Below, one piece after another: positions 1 to 6,438 of a stretch of 19,539 nucleotides of DNA; position 1 is the first letter of the stretch; every line of letters begins with the position of its first letter. Origin of the DNA: CAZOIA01 sp964579675 (GTDB taxonomy: Bacteria > Planctomycetota > Phycisphaerae > UBA1845 > PWPN01); contig CAZOIA010000105.1 of NCBI GenBank assembly GCA_964579675.1, positions 1 through 19,539 on the forward strand, given 5' to 3'. A model generated the notes under the pieces. The model ran no database searches, was not told the DNA's origin, and saw only the letters and a program-made list of their open reading frames with translations. The position numbers and the translations under genes were made by a program.

Positions 1-149
1 TGGGCCGGCTGTTCTTTGAAAGCATGCTCGCGCGGGACTACCCGACCATAATGGCCCTGTCGTTCATAACGGCGTGTCTGGTCCTGCTCGGCACGCTGCT
101 GGCGGACCTGAGTTACGCCCTGGTCGATCCGAGGGTTGCTTATGACTGA
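1..149 (+). CDS. ABC transporter permease, DppB/OppB family (3' end only)
   Basis: Only the last 48 codons are present, read in frame from base 3 to the TGA at 147-149. The peptide contains ARDYPTIMALSFITACLVL followed by LADLSYALVDPRV, the typical C-terminal transmembrane helix and closing VDPR sequence of DppB/OppB-type inner-membrane permeases for di- and oligopeptides. The helix is a hydrophobic run of about 20 residues. The next gene starts inside this one (ATG at 142, 8-base overlap) and encodes the partner DppC-type permease, which supports the assignment by context. Substrate cannot be judged from this fragment. Confidence 0.85.
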   Translation, partial: GRLFFESMLARDYPTIMALSFITACLVLLGTLLADLSYALVDPRVAYD

Positions 150-1200
150 CGGGTCGGACAGACCGATCAGGCGTCGCGAATCGCAGGCGTATTGGCGGAG
201 CGTCTGGCGTCGGGTCAGACGCAATCGCCGGGGCATGATCGGACTGGGCTTCGTGGCGTTTATGATCGTGCTGGCATATCTGGGTCCGCTGTTGGCCTCG
301 AATCAGCCCATCGTCTGCCGGTATGAGGGGCGATGGTATTTCCCGGCTGCCGTCGAGCTGTTCCAGTCGCGCGGCACCGGGCCCCACTGGATCACCAAAA
401 GCCGCCCGTTCAACTTGCCGCAGTTCATTGCCAAGGACGAGCTGGACCCGAATGATTTCGCCATCTGGCCGATGATCCCCTATCACGAATACGAGCAGAC
501 GGCGGACTTCTTCGCCCCGCCCTCGGCCGATCACTGGCTGGGAACCGACGAACTGGGACGGGACATCGCGGCCCGGATGATTCACGGCACCTGTGTCTCG
601 GTCAAGGTCGGGTTCGTCTCGATGGGGATTGCCGCGGTCATTGGCGTGATCGTCGGGGGCCTGGCCGGTTATTGGGGCGGATGGGTTGACATCGTCATCA
701 GCCGGATAATTGAAATCGTCATCTGTTTTCCGGTGTTCTTCCTCATCCTGGCCATCATGGTGTGGCTCGAGCCCAACATCATGAACGTCATGGTCGTCAT
801 CGGTCTGACCCGCTGGACCTCGATCGCCCGGTACGCCCGCGGTGAATTCATCCGGATCAAGGGGCAGGATTACGTGACGTCAGCGAGGGCCCTTGGCATC
901 GGTCACGGGCGGATCATGTTCAGGCATATTCTGCCGAACTCGCTGGCTCCGGTGCTGGTCAGCGTGACGTTTGGGATCGCCAGCGCGATCCTGGTTGAGG
1001 CCGGCTTGAGCTGGCTCGGCTTCGGCGTGCAGGCGCCGAATCCGTCGTGGGGTAATATCCTGCGCATGGCCTACGATTCACTGCGGGTCGCGCCCTATCT
1101 GGTCTATCCGCCCTGTGTGGCGATTTTCCTGGCCGTGCTGGCGTATAATCTGATCGGTGATGCTCTGCGCGACGCGATCGATCCGAGGCTGAAGGAGTAG
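142..1200 (+). CDS. ABC transporter permease, DppC/YejE-like, with long periplasmic loop
   Basis: An inner-membrane permease of 352 residues for a peptide/opine-type importer. An N-terminal helix (about residues 34-53) is followed by a long extracytoplasmic segment (about 55-135) containing YEGRWYFP and IWPMIPY, then HWLGTDELGRD, the landmark of DppC/OppC proteins. The EAA loop that contacts the ATPase is at about residues 249-270 (ARALGIGHGRIMFRHILPN). The protein ends in DAIDPRLK, typical of the family. The large loop with YxGxWYFP resembles YejE of the microcin C/peptide importer more than plain DppC (about 300 aa); this comparison is from memory of the family. I chose ATG 142 because GAGGG lies 6 bases upstream (131-135) and the start overlaps the dppB stop; a TTG two codons earlier is possible. 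It is translationally coupled to the ATPase gene downstream. Confidence 0.9.
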   Translation: MTDGSDRPIRRRESQAYWRSVWRRVRRNRRGMIGLGFVAFMIVLAYLGPLLASNQPIVCRYEGRWYFPAAVELFQSRGTGPHWITKSRPFNLPQFIAKDELDPNDFAIWPMIPYHEYEQTADFFAPPSADHWLGTDELGRDIAARMIHGTCVSVKVGFVSMGIAAVIGVIVGGLAGYWGGWVDIVISRIIEIVICFPVFFLILAIMVWLEPNIMNVMVVIGLTRWTSIARYARGEFIRIKGQDYVTSARALGIGHGRIMFRHILPNSLAPVLVSVTFGIASAILVEAGLSWLGFGVQAPNPSWGNILRMAYDSLRVAPYLVYPPCVAIFLAVLAYNLIGDALRDAIDPRLKE

Positions 1201-1215
1201 ATGAACCGTTCGGTT

Positions 1216-1223
1216 GGAGAAGG
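1216..1223 (+). promoter_or_regulatory. Shine-Dalgarno sequence that decides the DppD-like start
   Basis: GGAGAAGG lies just upstream of the ATG at 1225, with GGAG 5 bases from the start codon. The earlier in-frame ATG at 1201 directly follows the upstream TAG and has GGAG only 3-4 bases away, so 1225 is the better start. It also gives the usual short N-terminus before the LIEVRDLRTHF strand. Confidence 0.5.
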
Positions 1224-1224
1224 C

Positions 1225-2208
1225 ATGAGCGCAAACGGAAACCTGATCGAAGTTCGCGACTTGAGGACGCACTTTTACACCGAGGAGGGTGTAGCCCGGG
1301 CGGTGGACGGTGTGTCGTGGTCGCTGAAGCGCGGCCGGACGCTGGCCCTGGTGGGCGAGAGCGGGTGCGGCAAGAGCGTGACCGCCCTGTCGATCATGCG
1401 GTTGGTGCCCGACCCGCCGGGACGAATCGTCGGCGGGCAGGTGCTCTTCGAGGGCCGGGATCTGCTTGCCGCCAGCGCAAAAGAAATGCGGAGAATCCGT
1501 GGCAACCGCATCGCCATGATCTTCCAGGAGCCGATGACCTCGTTGAATCCCGTCTACACGATCGGCGACCAGATCGTCGAGGCCATTGAGCTGCACCAGA
1601 GTCTACGCGGCCGCCAGGCGTGGGACCTGGCGACCGAAATGCTCCGGCAGGTGGGTATTCCCGCCCCCAAGCAGCGGGTGAACGAATACCCGCACCAGAT
1701 GTCGGGCGGAATGCGCCAACGGGTGATGATCGCGATGGCCCTGTCGTGCCACCCGTCGCTGCTGATCGCCGACGAGCCGACCACCGCCCTGGACGTGACC
1801 ATCCAGGCCCAGATCCTCGACCTGCTCCGCTCGCTGCAGGCCGCCCGCGACATGAGCGTGCTGCTGATCACGCACGACCTGGGCGTGGTCGCGGAGATGG
1901 CGGACGAGGTGTGCGTCATGTACGCCAGCCGGCTCGTGGAGCGTGCCGAAGCGAAGGAGCTGTTCGGCAATCCGCTGCATCCCTACACGCAGGGGTTGTT
2001 CCGCAGCATTCCCCGGCTCGGGCAGGCCAGGGGACGGTTGGACGTGATCCCCGGCAACGTGCCGAACCCGCTGGAGTTTCCGGCGGGATGCAAGTTTCAT
2101 CCGCGCTGCCCGCTGGGCTCGGAGGATGCCGCGTGCCAGACTCAGGATCCGGAGCTGAAGGAACTCGAGCCCAGGCACTGGGTGGCGTGCTGGAAGGCGG
2201 AGGCCTGA
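1225..2208 (+). CDS. Peptide ABC transporter ATP-binding protein, DppD/OppD type
   Basis: A cytoplasmic ATPase that powers the adjacent peptide-type permeases. Numbered from ATG 1225 (327 aa), the ABC features are all present and intact. Walker A GESGCGKS is at 44-51, Q-loop FQEPMTSLNP follows, signature MSGGMRQR is at 159-166, Walker B LLIADEPTTALD contains D183-E184, and the switch His is H217 in ITHD. The C-terminal oligopeptide-type extension carries HPYTQGLFRSIPRL and the Cys-containing CKFHPRCP motif, which in family members is a probable iron-sulfur site. Dpp/Opp systems usually have a second ATPase (DppF/OppF). None follows here; the next gene is hemE, starting one base after this stop. 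The partner may lie upstream of the window or elsewhere, or the ATPase may act as a homodimer. Confidence 0.92.
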   Translation: MSANGNLIEVRDLRTHFYTEEGVARAVDGVSWSLKRGRTLALVGESGCGKSVTALSIMRLVPDPPGRIVGGQVLFEGRDLLAASAKEMRRIRGNRIAMIFQEPMTSLNPVYTIGDQIVEAIELHQSLRGRQAWDLATEMLRQVGIPAPKQRVNEYPHQMSGGMRQRVMIAMALSCHPSLLIADEPTTALDVTIQAQILDLLRSLQAARDMSVLLITHDLGVVAEMADEVCVMYASRLVERAEAKELFGNPLHPYTQGLFRSIPRLGQARGRLDVIPGNVPNPLEFPAGCKFHPRCPLGSEDAACQTQDPELKELEPRHWVACWKAEA

Positions 2209-3297
2209 ATGTGTGAACGTGAGAAAGGGAAAACGCGGGAAAAGGCACATTCCACCCTGTCGAGAAAGGAGAATGGCCTCCTCCTGCAGGCGTGCCGGCG
2301 TCAGAAGACCGACTATACGCCGATCTGGCTCATGCGCCAGGCGGGTCGCTGCCAGCGCGAGTACCGCGAGCTGCGAGACAAGGTCTCGTTCCTTGAGTTG
2401 TGCAAGACGCCCGAGTTGGCGGCGGAAGTGACGTTAATGCCGGTGGATCAACTCGGGGTCGATGCCGCCATCATCTTCGCCGACATCCTTGTGATCGTCG
2501 AGCCTATGGGTGTGGCCCTAGCGTTCAATGAGGGCCGGGGCCCGTCGATCGGGCGGCCGGTGCGGAGCGGGAAGGACATCGACCGGTTGCGGGACGTGGA
2601 ACCGGCCGATTCGCTGGGGTTCGTGTTCGAGACGATTGAGATGACGCGGCGGGCCCTGCCGCCCGATATCCCGGTGATCGGCTTCTGCGGCGGCCCGTTC
2701 ACGGTGGCGAGCTACATGATCGAAGGCGGCACGAGTCGGCATTTCGTGCAGGCCAAGTCGTTGATGTATCGCGATGCCGGTGCGTGGCATGCCCTCATGG
2801 AGCGGTTGAGCCTCGTATCCGCGAAGTACCTGAATGGTCAGATCGATGCCGGGGCCCAGGTGGTGCAGGTGTTTGACACCTGGGTCGGTTGTCTGAGTGA
2901 AGCCGATTACCGCGAGTTCGTTTTGCCGCACACCAGACGGTTGATAGGCGCGGTCAAGCCGGGCGTGCCGGTGATTCACTTCGGCACTGATACCGCGGTC
3001 TTGCTCAAGGCGATGCGGGAAGCGGGCGGGGACGTGATCGGGCTGGACTGGCGGGTGAATCTCGAGGACGCCTGGGCGTCGATGGGATACGACGTCGCGG
3101 TCCAGGGCAATCTCGATCCGGCCGTCTTGTTTGCCACGCCGTCGGAGATTCGGCGCCGGGCGAAGATGATTCTCGATCAGGCCGCCGGCCGGGTGGGACA
3201 TATCTTCAACCTCGGGCACGGGGTGCTTCCCGAGACGCCGCTTGAGAACCTGCTCACGCTCGTGGAAGCCGTCCATGAATACCGGAGCAACCAGTGA
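2209..3297 (+). CDS. hemE: Uroporphyrinogen decarboxylase
   Basis: Converts uroporphyrinogen III to coproporphyrinogen III by four decarboxylations, a cytosolic step of haem synthesis. At 362 aa it is slightly longer than usual because of a charged N-terminal extension of about 20 residues. The first family signature PIWLMRQAGR is at residues 38-47 with the catalytic-pocket Arg43. FADILV supplies Asp92, GFCGGPFTVASYMIEGG supplies Tyr169, and NLGHGVLPE supplies His337. These match the active-site Arg, Asp, Tyr and His known in the family. Oddity: the residue after MRQAGR, usually Tyr (GRY), is Cys48. GGAGG at 2199-2203 sits 5 bases before the ATG, which directly abuts the ATPase stop, so hemE is very likely co-transcribed and coupled to the transporter genes. 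Confidence 0.96.
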   Translation: MCEREKGKTREKAHSTLSRKENGLLLQACRRQKTDYTPIWLMRQAGRCQREYRELRDKVSFLELCKTPELAAEVTLMPVDQLGVDAAIIFADILVIVEPMGVALAFNEGRGPSIGRPVRSGKDIDRLRDVEPADSLGFVFETIEMTRRALPPDIPVIGFCGGPFTVASYMIEGGTSRHFVQAKSLMYRDAGAWHALMERLSLVSAKYLNGQIDAGAQVVQVFDTWVGCLSEADYREFVLPHTRRLIGAVKPGVPVIHFGTDTAVLLKAMREAGGDVIGLDWRVNLEDAWASMGYDVAVQGNLDPAVLFATPSEIRRRAKMILDQAAGRVGHIFNLGHGVLPETPLENLLTLVEAVHEYRSNQ

Positions 3298-3340
3298 GAA
3301 ACTATGGTCACGTCCCTCCCGATTAGAACCTTACGGCGAG

Positions 3341-3365
3341 ACATGAGCGCGCTTTGCGCGCATGT
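3341..3365 (+). terminator. Hairpin downstream of hemE, weak terminator candidate
   Basis: ACAT..GCGCGC pairs with GCGCGC ATGT around a TTT loop: six GC pairs plus four outer pairs separated by a 2-base bulge. The following sequence TTCTTCC is only weakly T-rich, so this could slow or attenuate transcription rather than end it. It lies 44 bases after the hemE stop. Confidence 0.35.
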
Positions 3366-3390
3366 TCTTCCACAAGGTTCCTCTTTGGTT

Positions 3391-3414
3391 GCGGACCAGG
3401 AAAAGGCGGTCCGC
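3391..3414 (+). promoter_or_regulatory. Second hairpin in the hemE-hemG gap, purine-rich loop
   Basis: GCGGACC (3391-3397) and GGTCCGC (3408-3414) form a perfect 7-bp inverted repeat with a 10-base loop AGGAAAAGGC. The hairpin ends 54 bases before the hemG start. No U-tract follows, so it is not a standard terminator. It may be a leader structure for hemG; the function is unknown. Confidence 0.3.
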
Positions 3415-3468
3415 CTTAGGGAAGACCGGTCGGTTTGAGTTTCAACTTGCCGCGGGTGAGTCAGAAGT

Positions 3469-4980
3469 ATGCCGGATCTCGTCGAGAGGAAAGCGAAGCG
3501 GATCGCCGTCGTCGGCGGCGGCGTGTCAGGATTGGCGGCCGCCCATCGCGTGGTGGAGCTGGCAGCGGAAACCCGGGCCGCAATCGATGTCTTGGTTCTT
3601 GAGGCGCGGGGCCAACTGGGCGGCTCGATCGTCACCCATCATCGCGACGGTTTTGTTGTCGAGGGGGGCCCCGACTCGTTCATCACCCAGAAGCCCTGGG
3701 CGCTGGCGCTATGCAAACGGCTCGGACTCACCCGTGAACTCATCCCCACGAACCCGACCTGCCGGCGGGCCTTCGTGGTTCGTAGCGGCGTGCTGCATCC
3801 GATTCCGGAGGGCTTCCTGCTCTTGGCGCCGTCGCGCATCCGGCCGTTCGTGACCAGCCGGCTGTTCTCCTGGCGGGGTAAGCTGCGGATGGGGCTGGAC
3901 CTGGTCCTGCCCGCCCGGGATCACGGCCCGGACGGCGACGAGAGCCTGGCGTCATTCGTGCGTCGGCGGTTTGGCGCCGAAGCGCTCCAGCGCGTCGCTC
4001 AGCCCCTGGTGGGCGGCATCTATGCCGCCGATCCGGAGACCCTCAGCCTCCGCGCGACGATGCCGCGGTTCCTCGAAATGGAGGCCAACCACCGCAGTCT
4101 CATCCTGGGGATGCGCAAGGGGATGAAGGAGGCCGCTCGTCGTGGCGGCGAGAGCACCGATAGCGGCGCCCGCTACAGTCTGTTCGTCTCGCTGGCGGGC
4201 GGGATGTCGAGACTGATCGAGGCACTTGAGTCTCGTCTGCCTGCAGGATCGGTTCGCAGAAACGCGCCGGTTTCGCGCGTCGTGCCCGGGGGCGGCGGCT
4301 GGAAGGCCGTGCTGGCTGATGGCGCCGTCGAGTCCGCCGACGGCATCCTGCTGGCGTGTCCCGCGTACGCATCCGCCGACCTGCTGCGAGGGCTGGACCC
4401 CGTGCTCGCCGATGAGCTCTCGCCCATCCAGTACACCTCGTCCGCGACCATGTCGCTGGCCTTTCGTCGGGACCAGGTGCCGCATCCCCTGGATGGCTTC
4501 GGATTCGTGGTGCCCGCGATCGAGAAGCGATCCCTGATGGCCGTCACCTTCAACAGCGTGAAATTCGCGGGCCGAGCTCCCGAAGGATGGGTGCTCATCC
4601 GTGCGTTTCTCGGCGGGGCGATGCACCCGGAAGCGTACGGGCTCGACGATGCTTCGCTGCGTGAGGCGGTGCTGCGCGACCTGCGGGAGTTGATCGGCGT
4701 GGCAGGTGCTCCGGCATTCGTTGAGTTGTACCGCTGGCCTTGTTCGATGCCGCAATACCCGGTGGGGCATTTGGACCGGGTCCGCCGGATCGAGGCCCGG
4801 GTGGCGAACTGGCCCGCCCTTGCAATGGCCGGCAACGCCTTCGGCGGCGTCGGGATACCGGATTGCGTCCACTCGGGCGAGCGCGCGGCCGAAAAGCTGG
4901 TCGCCTCGCTGGCCGAAAACCACGCGAGGGCCGGGCCGGTGGGTACATCCAAGAGGGCGAATGGTCTCGATGAGCGTTGA
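3469..4980 (+). CDS. hemG: Protoporphyrinogen/coproporphyrinogen oxidase, FAD-dependent HemY type
   Basis: A 503-aa FAD flavoprotein of the oxygen-dependent HemY/PgoX class, which oxidises protoporphyrinogen IX (or coproporphyrinogen III in the coproporphyrin-dependent branch). The dinucleotide-binding VVGGGVSGLAA is at residues 14-24 with G16xG18xxG21, followed by an acidic residue in VLEARGQLGG. EGGPDSFITQKP is a hallmark of this subfamily. QPLVGGIYAADPETLSLRA lies mid-protein, and the C-terminal FAD segment reads MAGNAFGGVGIPDCVHSGE. Length matches the family (450-500). Only a weak Shine-Dalgarno (GGTGAG) precedes the ATG. hemE lies 171 bases upstream in the same direction; ferrochelatase (hemH), often between these genes in Bacillus-type clusters, is absent here. 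The sequence alone cannot say which of the two haem branches is used. The hemG symbol follows common database usage; hemY is equally valid. Confidence 0.92.
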   Translation: MPDLVERKAKRIAVVGGGVSGLAAAHRVVELAAETRAAIDVLVLEARGQLGGSIVTHHRDGFVVEGGPDSFITQKPWALALCKRLGLTRELIPTNPTCRRAFVVRSGVLHPIPEGFLLLAPSRIRPFVTSRLFSWRGKLRMGLDLVLPARDHGPDGDESLASFVRRRFGAEALQRVAQPLVGGIYAADPETLSLRATMPRFLEMEANHRSLILGMRKGMKEAARRGGESTDSGARYSLFVSLAGGMSRLIEALESRLPAGSVRRNAPVSRVVPGGGGWKAVLADGAVESADGILLACPAYASADLLRGLDPVLADELSPIQYTSSATMSLAFRRDQVPHPLDGFGFVVPAIEKRSLMAVTFNSVKFAGRAPEGWVLIRAFLGGAMHPEAYGLDDASLREAVLRDLRELIGVAGAPAFVELYRWPCSMPQYPVGHLDRVRRIEARVANWPALAMAGNAFGGVGIPDCVHSGERAAEKLVASLAENHARAGPVGTSKRANGLDER

Positions 4981-4999
4981 GGAAACCGTTCATCGCACG

Positions 5000-5278
5000 T
5001 CATTCATCGCCCTCTGGCAAACGGCGGTGGACAGCTCTTCGGTGACCGATCCGTACCACCACCACGACCACCGCGTTATCGTCGATCCGGTAAATGATGC
5101 GGTAGACGCCGGCACGAAGCCTGTAGAGGTTGTCGCGACCTCTCAGCTTCTTGCTGATGGGTGGACGAGGGTTGTCCGCGAGTGCGTCGATCTTCTTGCC
5201 CACCTGTCTTCGGAACTTCGGCGGAAGGTCGATCAAATCCTCGGCAGCCTTCGGAGTGAACTCGATGGCATACTTCAT
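5000..5278 (-). CDS. RelE/ParE-superfamily toxin of a type II toxin-antitoxin pair
   Basis: A 92-aa basic protein with the compact RelE/ParE layout. The N-terminal MKYAIEFTPKAAEDLIDLPP helix-hairpin is followed by a charged helical region and the core LYRLRAGVYRIIYRID, the conserved beta strands of the family. The end reads IGHRRAVHRR. RelE members cleave ribosome-bound mRNA and ParE members inhibit gyrase; the sequence does not clearly decide between them. The tail has His in place of the RelE catalytic Tyr region, so RelE-like RNase activity is plausible but not shown. A run of six valines (codons at 5054-5071) forms the central strand. It starts 4 bases after the antitoxin stop, so the two are co-translated, antitoxin first. 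Its 3' end lies 19 bases from the convergent hemG stop. Confidence 0.85.
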   Translation of the reverse strand: MKYAIEFTPKAAEDLIDLPPKFRRQVGKKIDALADNPRPPISKKLRGRDNLYRLRAGVYRIIYRIDDNAVVVVVVRIGHRRAVHRRLPEGDE

Positions 5279-5282
5279 CGCC

Positions 5283-5540
5283 CTACAGGCCCAAACGCGC
5301 CTTCAGTTCTTCCCAAGGGATGGGCTTCTGTTTGCGTTTCGTCATGTCGGACAGGGCCTCATCGGCAGCGAGGATGTCCACCTGGTCTTCCAGCTTCGAG
5401 AGGAATTCATAATCCTCTTGCGAGACCAGGTAGATCACGTCCCCTCCCCGTCGCTCAATACCTACCCGCTCACCAAGGTAGGCAACCCGGTTAAACGTAT
5501 CGGGGGGGATGCGGGTTTCCGACGCCTTCAGCTTGCTCAT
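5283..5540 (-). CDS. Phd/YefM-like antitoxin
   Basis: An 85-aa acidic protein immediately upstream of the RelE/ParE-like toxin on the same strand. The N-terminal half (TFNRVAYLGERVGIERRGGDVIYLVSQEDYEFLSKLED) matches the Phd/YefM pattern: short strands around a RRGG turn, then the VSxEDYE helix. The C-terminal half, with IPWEELKARLGL, is the toxin-binding tail typical of these antitoxins (usually ...SWEELKAELGL). Phd/YefM proteins neutralise the toxin and repress their own promoter. A matching promoter and palindrome lie directly upstream (5577-5613). AGGGA about 8 bases before the ATG serves as Shine-Dalgarno. Gene order (antitoxin then toxin, 4-base gap) supports the call. Confidence 0.82.
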   Translation of the reverse strand: MSKLKASETRIPPDTFNRVAYLGERVGIERRGGDVIYLVSQEDYEFLSKLEDQVDILAADEALSDMTKRKQKPIPWEELKARLGL

Positions 5541-5576
5541 GACGAATTCCCTTCGGATTCACACGTGCTCGACAAC

Positions 5577-5593
5577 TCGTACCAATCGTACGA
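5577..5593. promoter_or_regulatory. Probable autoregulatory operator of the toxin-antitoxin operon
   Basis: TCGTAC (5577-5582) and GTACGA (5588-5593) form a perfect 6-bp inverted repeat with a 5-base centre. It covers the -10 box of the toxin-antitoxin promoter (5585-5590) and lies 37 bases upstream of the antitoxin start. This is the position expected for the binding site of a Phd/YefM antitoxin or antitoxin-toxin complex. The protein binding is inference. Confidence 0.55.
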
Positions 5594-5613
5594 CTCGCAA
5601 GCCCTGTTGTCAA
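5585..5613 (-). promoter_or_regulatory. Sigma70-type promoter for the toxin-antitoxin operon
   Basis: On the minus strand TTGACA (5613-5608, a perfect -35) is followed after exactly 17 bases by TACGAT (5590-5585, 4 of 6 to TATAAT). The expected start is about 7 bases downstream, leaving a leader of roughly 38 bases before the antitoxin ATG. Confidence 0.6.
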
Positions 5614-5719
5614 GCCCTCGGTGAGGCGAGGGGCGGGCGTCCCAGCGAACCATCCCGGTGGGACGGGAACCTGCAGAAAACGTCTAACTGAGCCCCATAC
5701 GCTGTTGGCCTCGGATCAG

Positions 5720-5748
5720 GTGACAGCCCGGGTGCCGTGGGTTAGGAT
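5720..5748 (+). promoter_or_regulatory. Probable promoter of the DUF6941-like gene
   Basis: GTGACA (5720-5725, 5 of 6 to the -35 consensus), a 17-base spacer and TAGGAT (5743-5748, 4 of 6 to the -10). The predicted start near 5755 leaves a short leader containing GGAGG before the ATG at 5772, a consistent arrangement. Confidence 0.45.
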
Positions 5749-5771
5749 GGACGCATCTGGAGGAAGGTCCG

Positions 5772-6203
5772 ATGTCCGAGACAAGGCTTGGCCCGCCGGC
5801 GCCGGTCGTGCTTGCGATGCTCGTCTGCGACGCGATCCACCAGGATCCGGCCACGCGGAAGTGCACGATTCTGGGTACGTTTTCGACGATCAGTGCCCGC
5901 AAGTTCCCCGTCGTGCATCGGCAATTGGGGGTGCACGTTGCCCTGACCGATGGCCATGGCAAGTCCAGGATCAAGTTGATGCTCGTCGGGGCTGACGAAA
6001 AGCAGCCCCCGCTGTTCTCCGGTGAAGGTACCATCGAGTTCGCCGATCCCAGGGTGGTGGCGGAACTGAATTTCAGGCTCAACAACGTGACCTTTCCCCA
6101 CCCCGGCGAATACCGATTCCAGGTCTACGCCAACGACGAGCTGCTGATGGAGCGTCGATTGCACGTCTTCGCCGTCAGATCACAGAAGCCGCCGGATGCG
6201 TGA
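5772..6203 (+). CDS. Small conserved protein, probable DUF6941 family
   Basis: A 143-aa protein of unknown function. It begins with a hydrophobic strand VVLAMLVCDAIHQDPATRKCTILGTFSTI, which resembles the DUF6941 opening (a CD pair followed by a loop and an LxGxF/Y motif). It then alternates strands and ends with GEYRFQVYANDELLMERRLHV, an immunoglobulin-like beta-sandwich edge common in that family. No signal peptide or convincing membrane helix is visible, so it is probably cytoplasmic. GGAGG at 5759-5763 lies 8 bases before the ATG, a strong start signal. It is divergent from the toxin-antitoxin operon and convergent with the NrnA-like gene. It appears monocistronic. The family name is from recollection of sequence pattern; the biochemical role is not known to me. 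Confidence 0.65.
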   Translation: MSETRLGPPAPVVLAMLVCDAIHQDPATRKCTILGTFSTISARKFPVVHRQLGVHVALTDGHGKSRIKLMLVGADEKQPPLFSGEGTIEFADPRVVAELNFRLNNVTFPHPGEYRFQVYANDELLMERRLHVFAVRSQKPPDA

Positions 6204-6310
6204 CCGTCCGTTCGCTCAAGGCCGATGCCGGTCCGCCTGGCCGACGCTCACCCACTCTGACCCACCTGTCTGGCCTCCCATGTCCACTGCGCGCCTGCCT
6301 GAAGCTATAG

Positions 6311-6361
6311 AAGCCCGGCTCAGAAGACGGAATCTAACCCACCGGGCTTACACGGCCCGGT
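6311..6361. repeat. Three-arm inverted repeat between convergent genes
   Basis: AAGCCCGG (6311-6318) pairs with CCGGGCTT (6342-6349), a perfect 8-bp stem with a 23-base loop. ACCGGGC (6341-6347) can instead pair with GCCCGGT (6355-6361), a 7-bp stem with a 7-base loop. The two folds share the middle arm and exclude each other. It sits in the 235-base gap between two converging genes (6204-6438), so a bidirectional terminator role is possible, but no T-tract follows either stem. I see no gene in this gap. Confidence 0.45.
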
Positions 6362-6438
6362 CGGAGCCGCTATCCAGGCCAAAGACGTCCCAAGCCCGCA
6401 GCGCCTTGGAGTTACGATTGCACACGCAACAGAGTCGG

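Noticed and set aside
3952..4923. A 323-codon minus-strand frame opposite hemG
   Set aside because: Composition is typical of antisense shadows and no ribosome site or motif is visible.
5054..5071. Run of six valine codons in the toxin gene as a possible phase-variable repeat
   Set aside because: Codons are mixed (GTG, GTC, GTA) and the strand fits the RelE/ParE core, so slippage control is unlikely.
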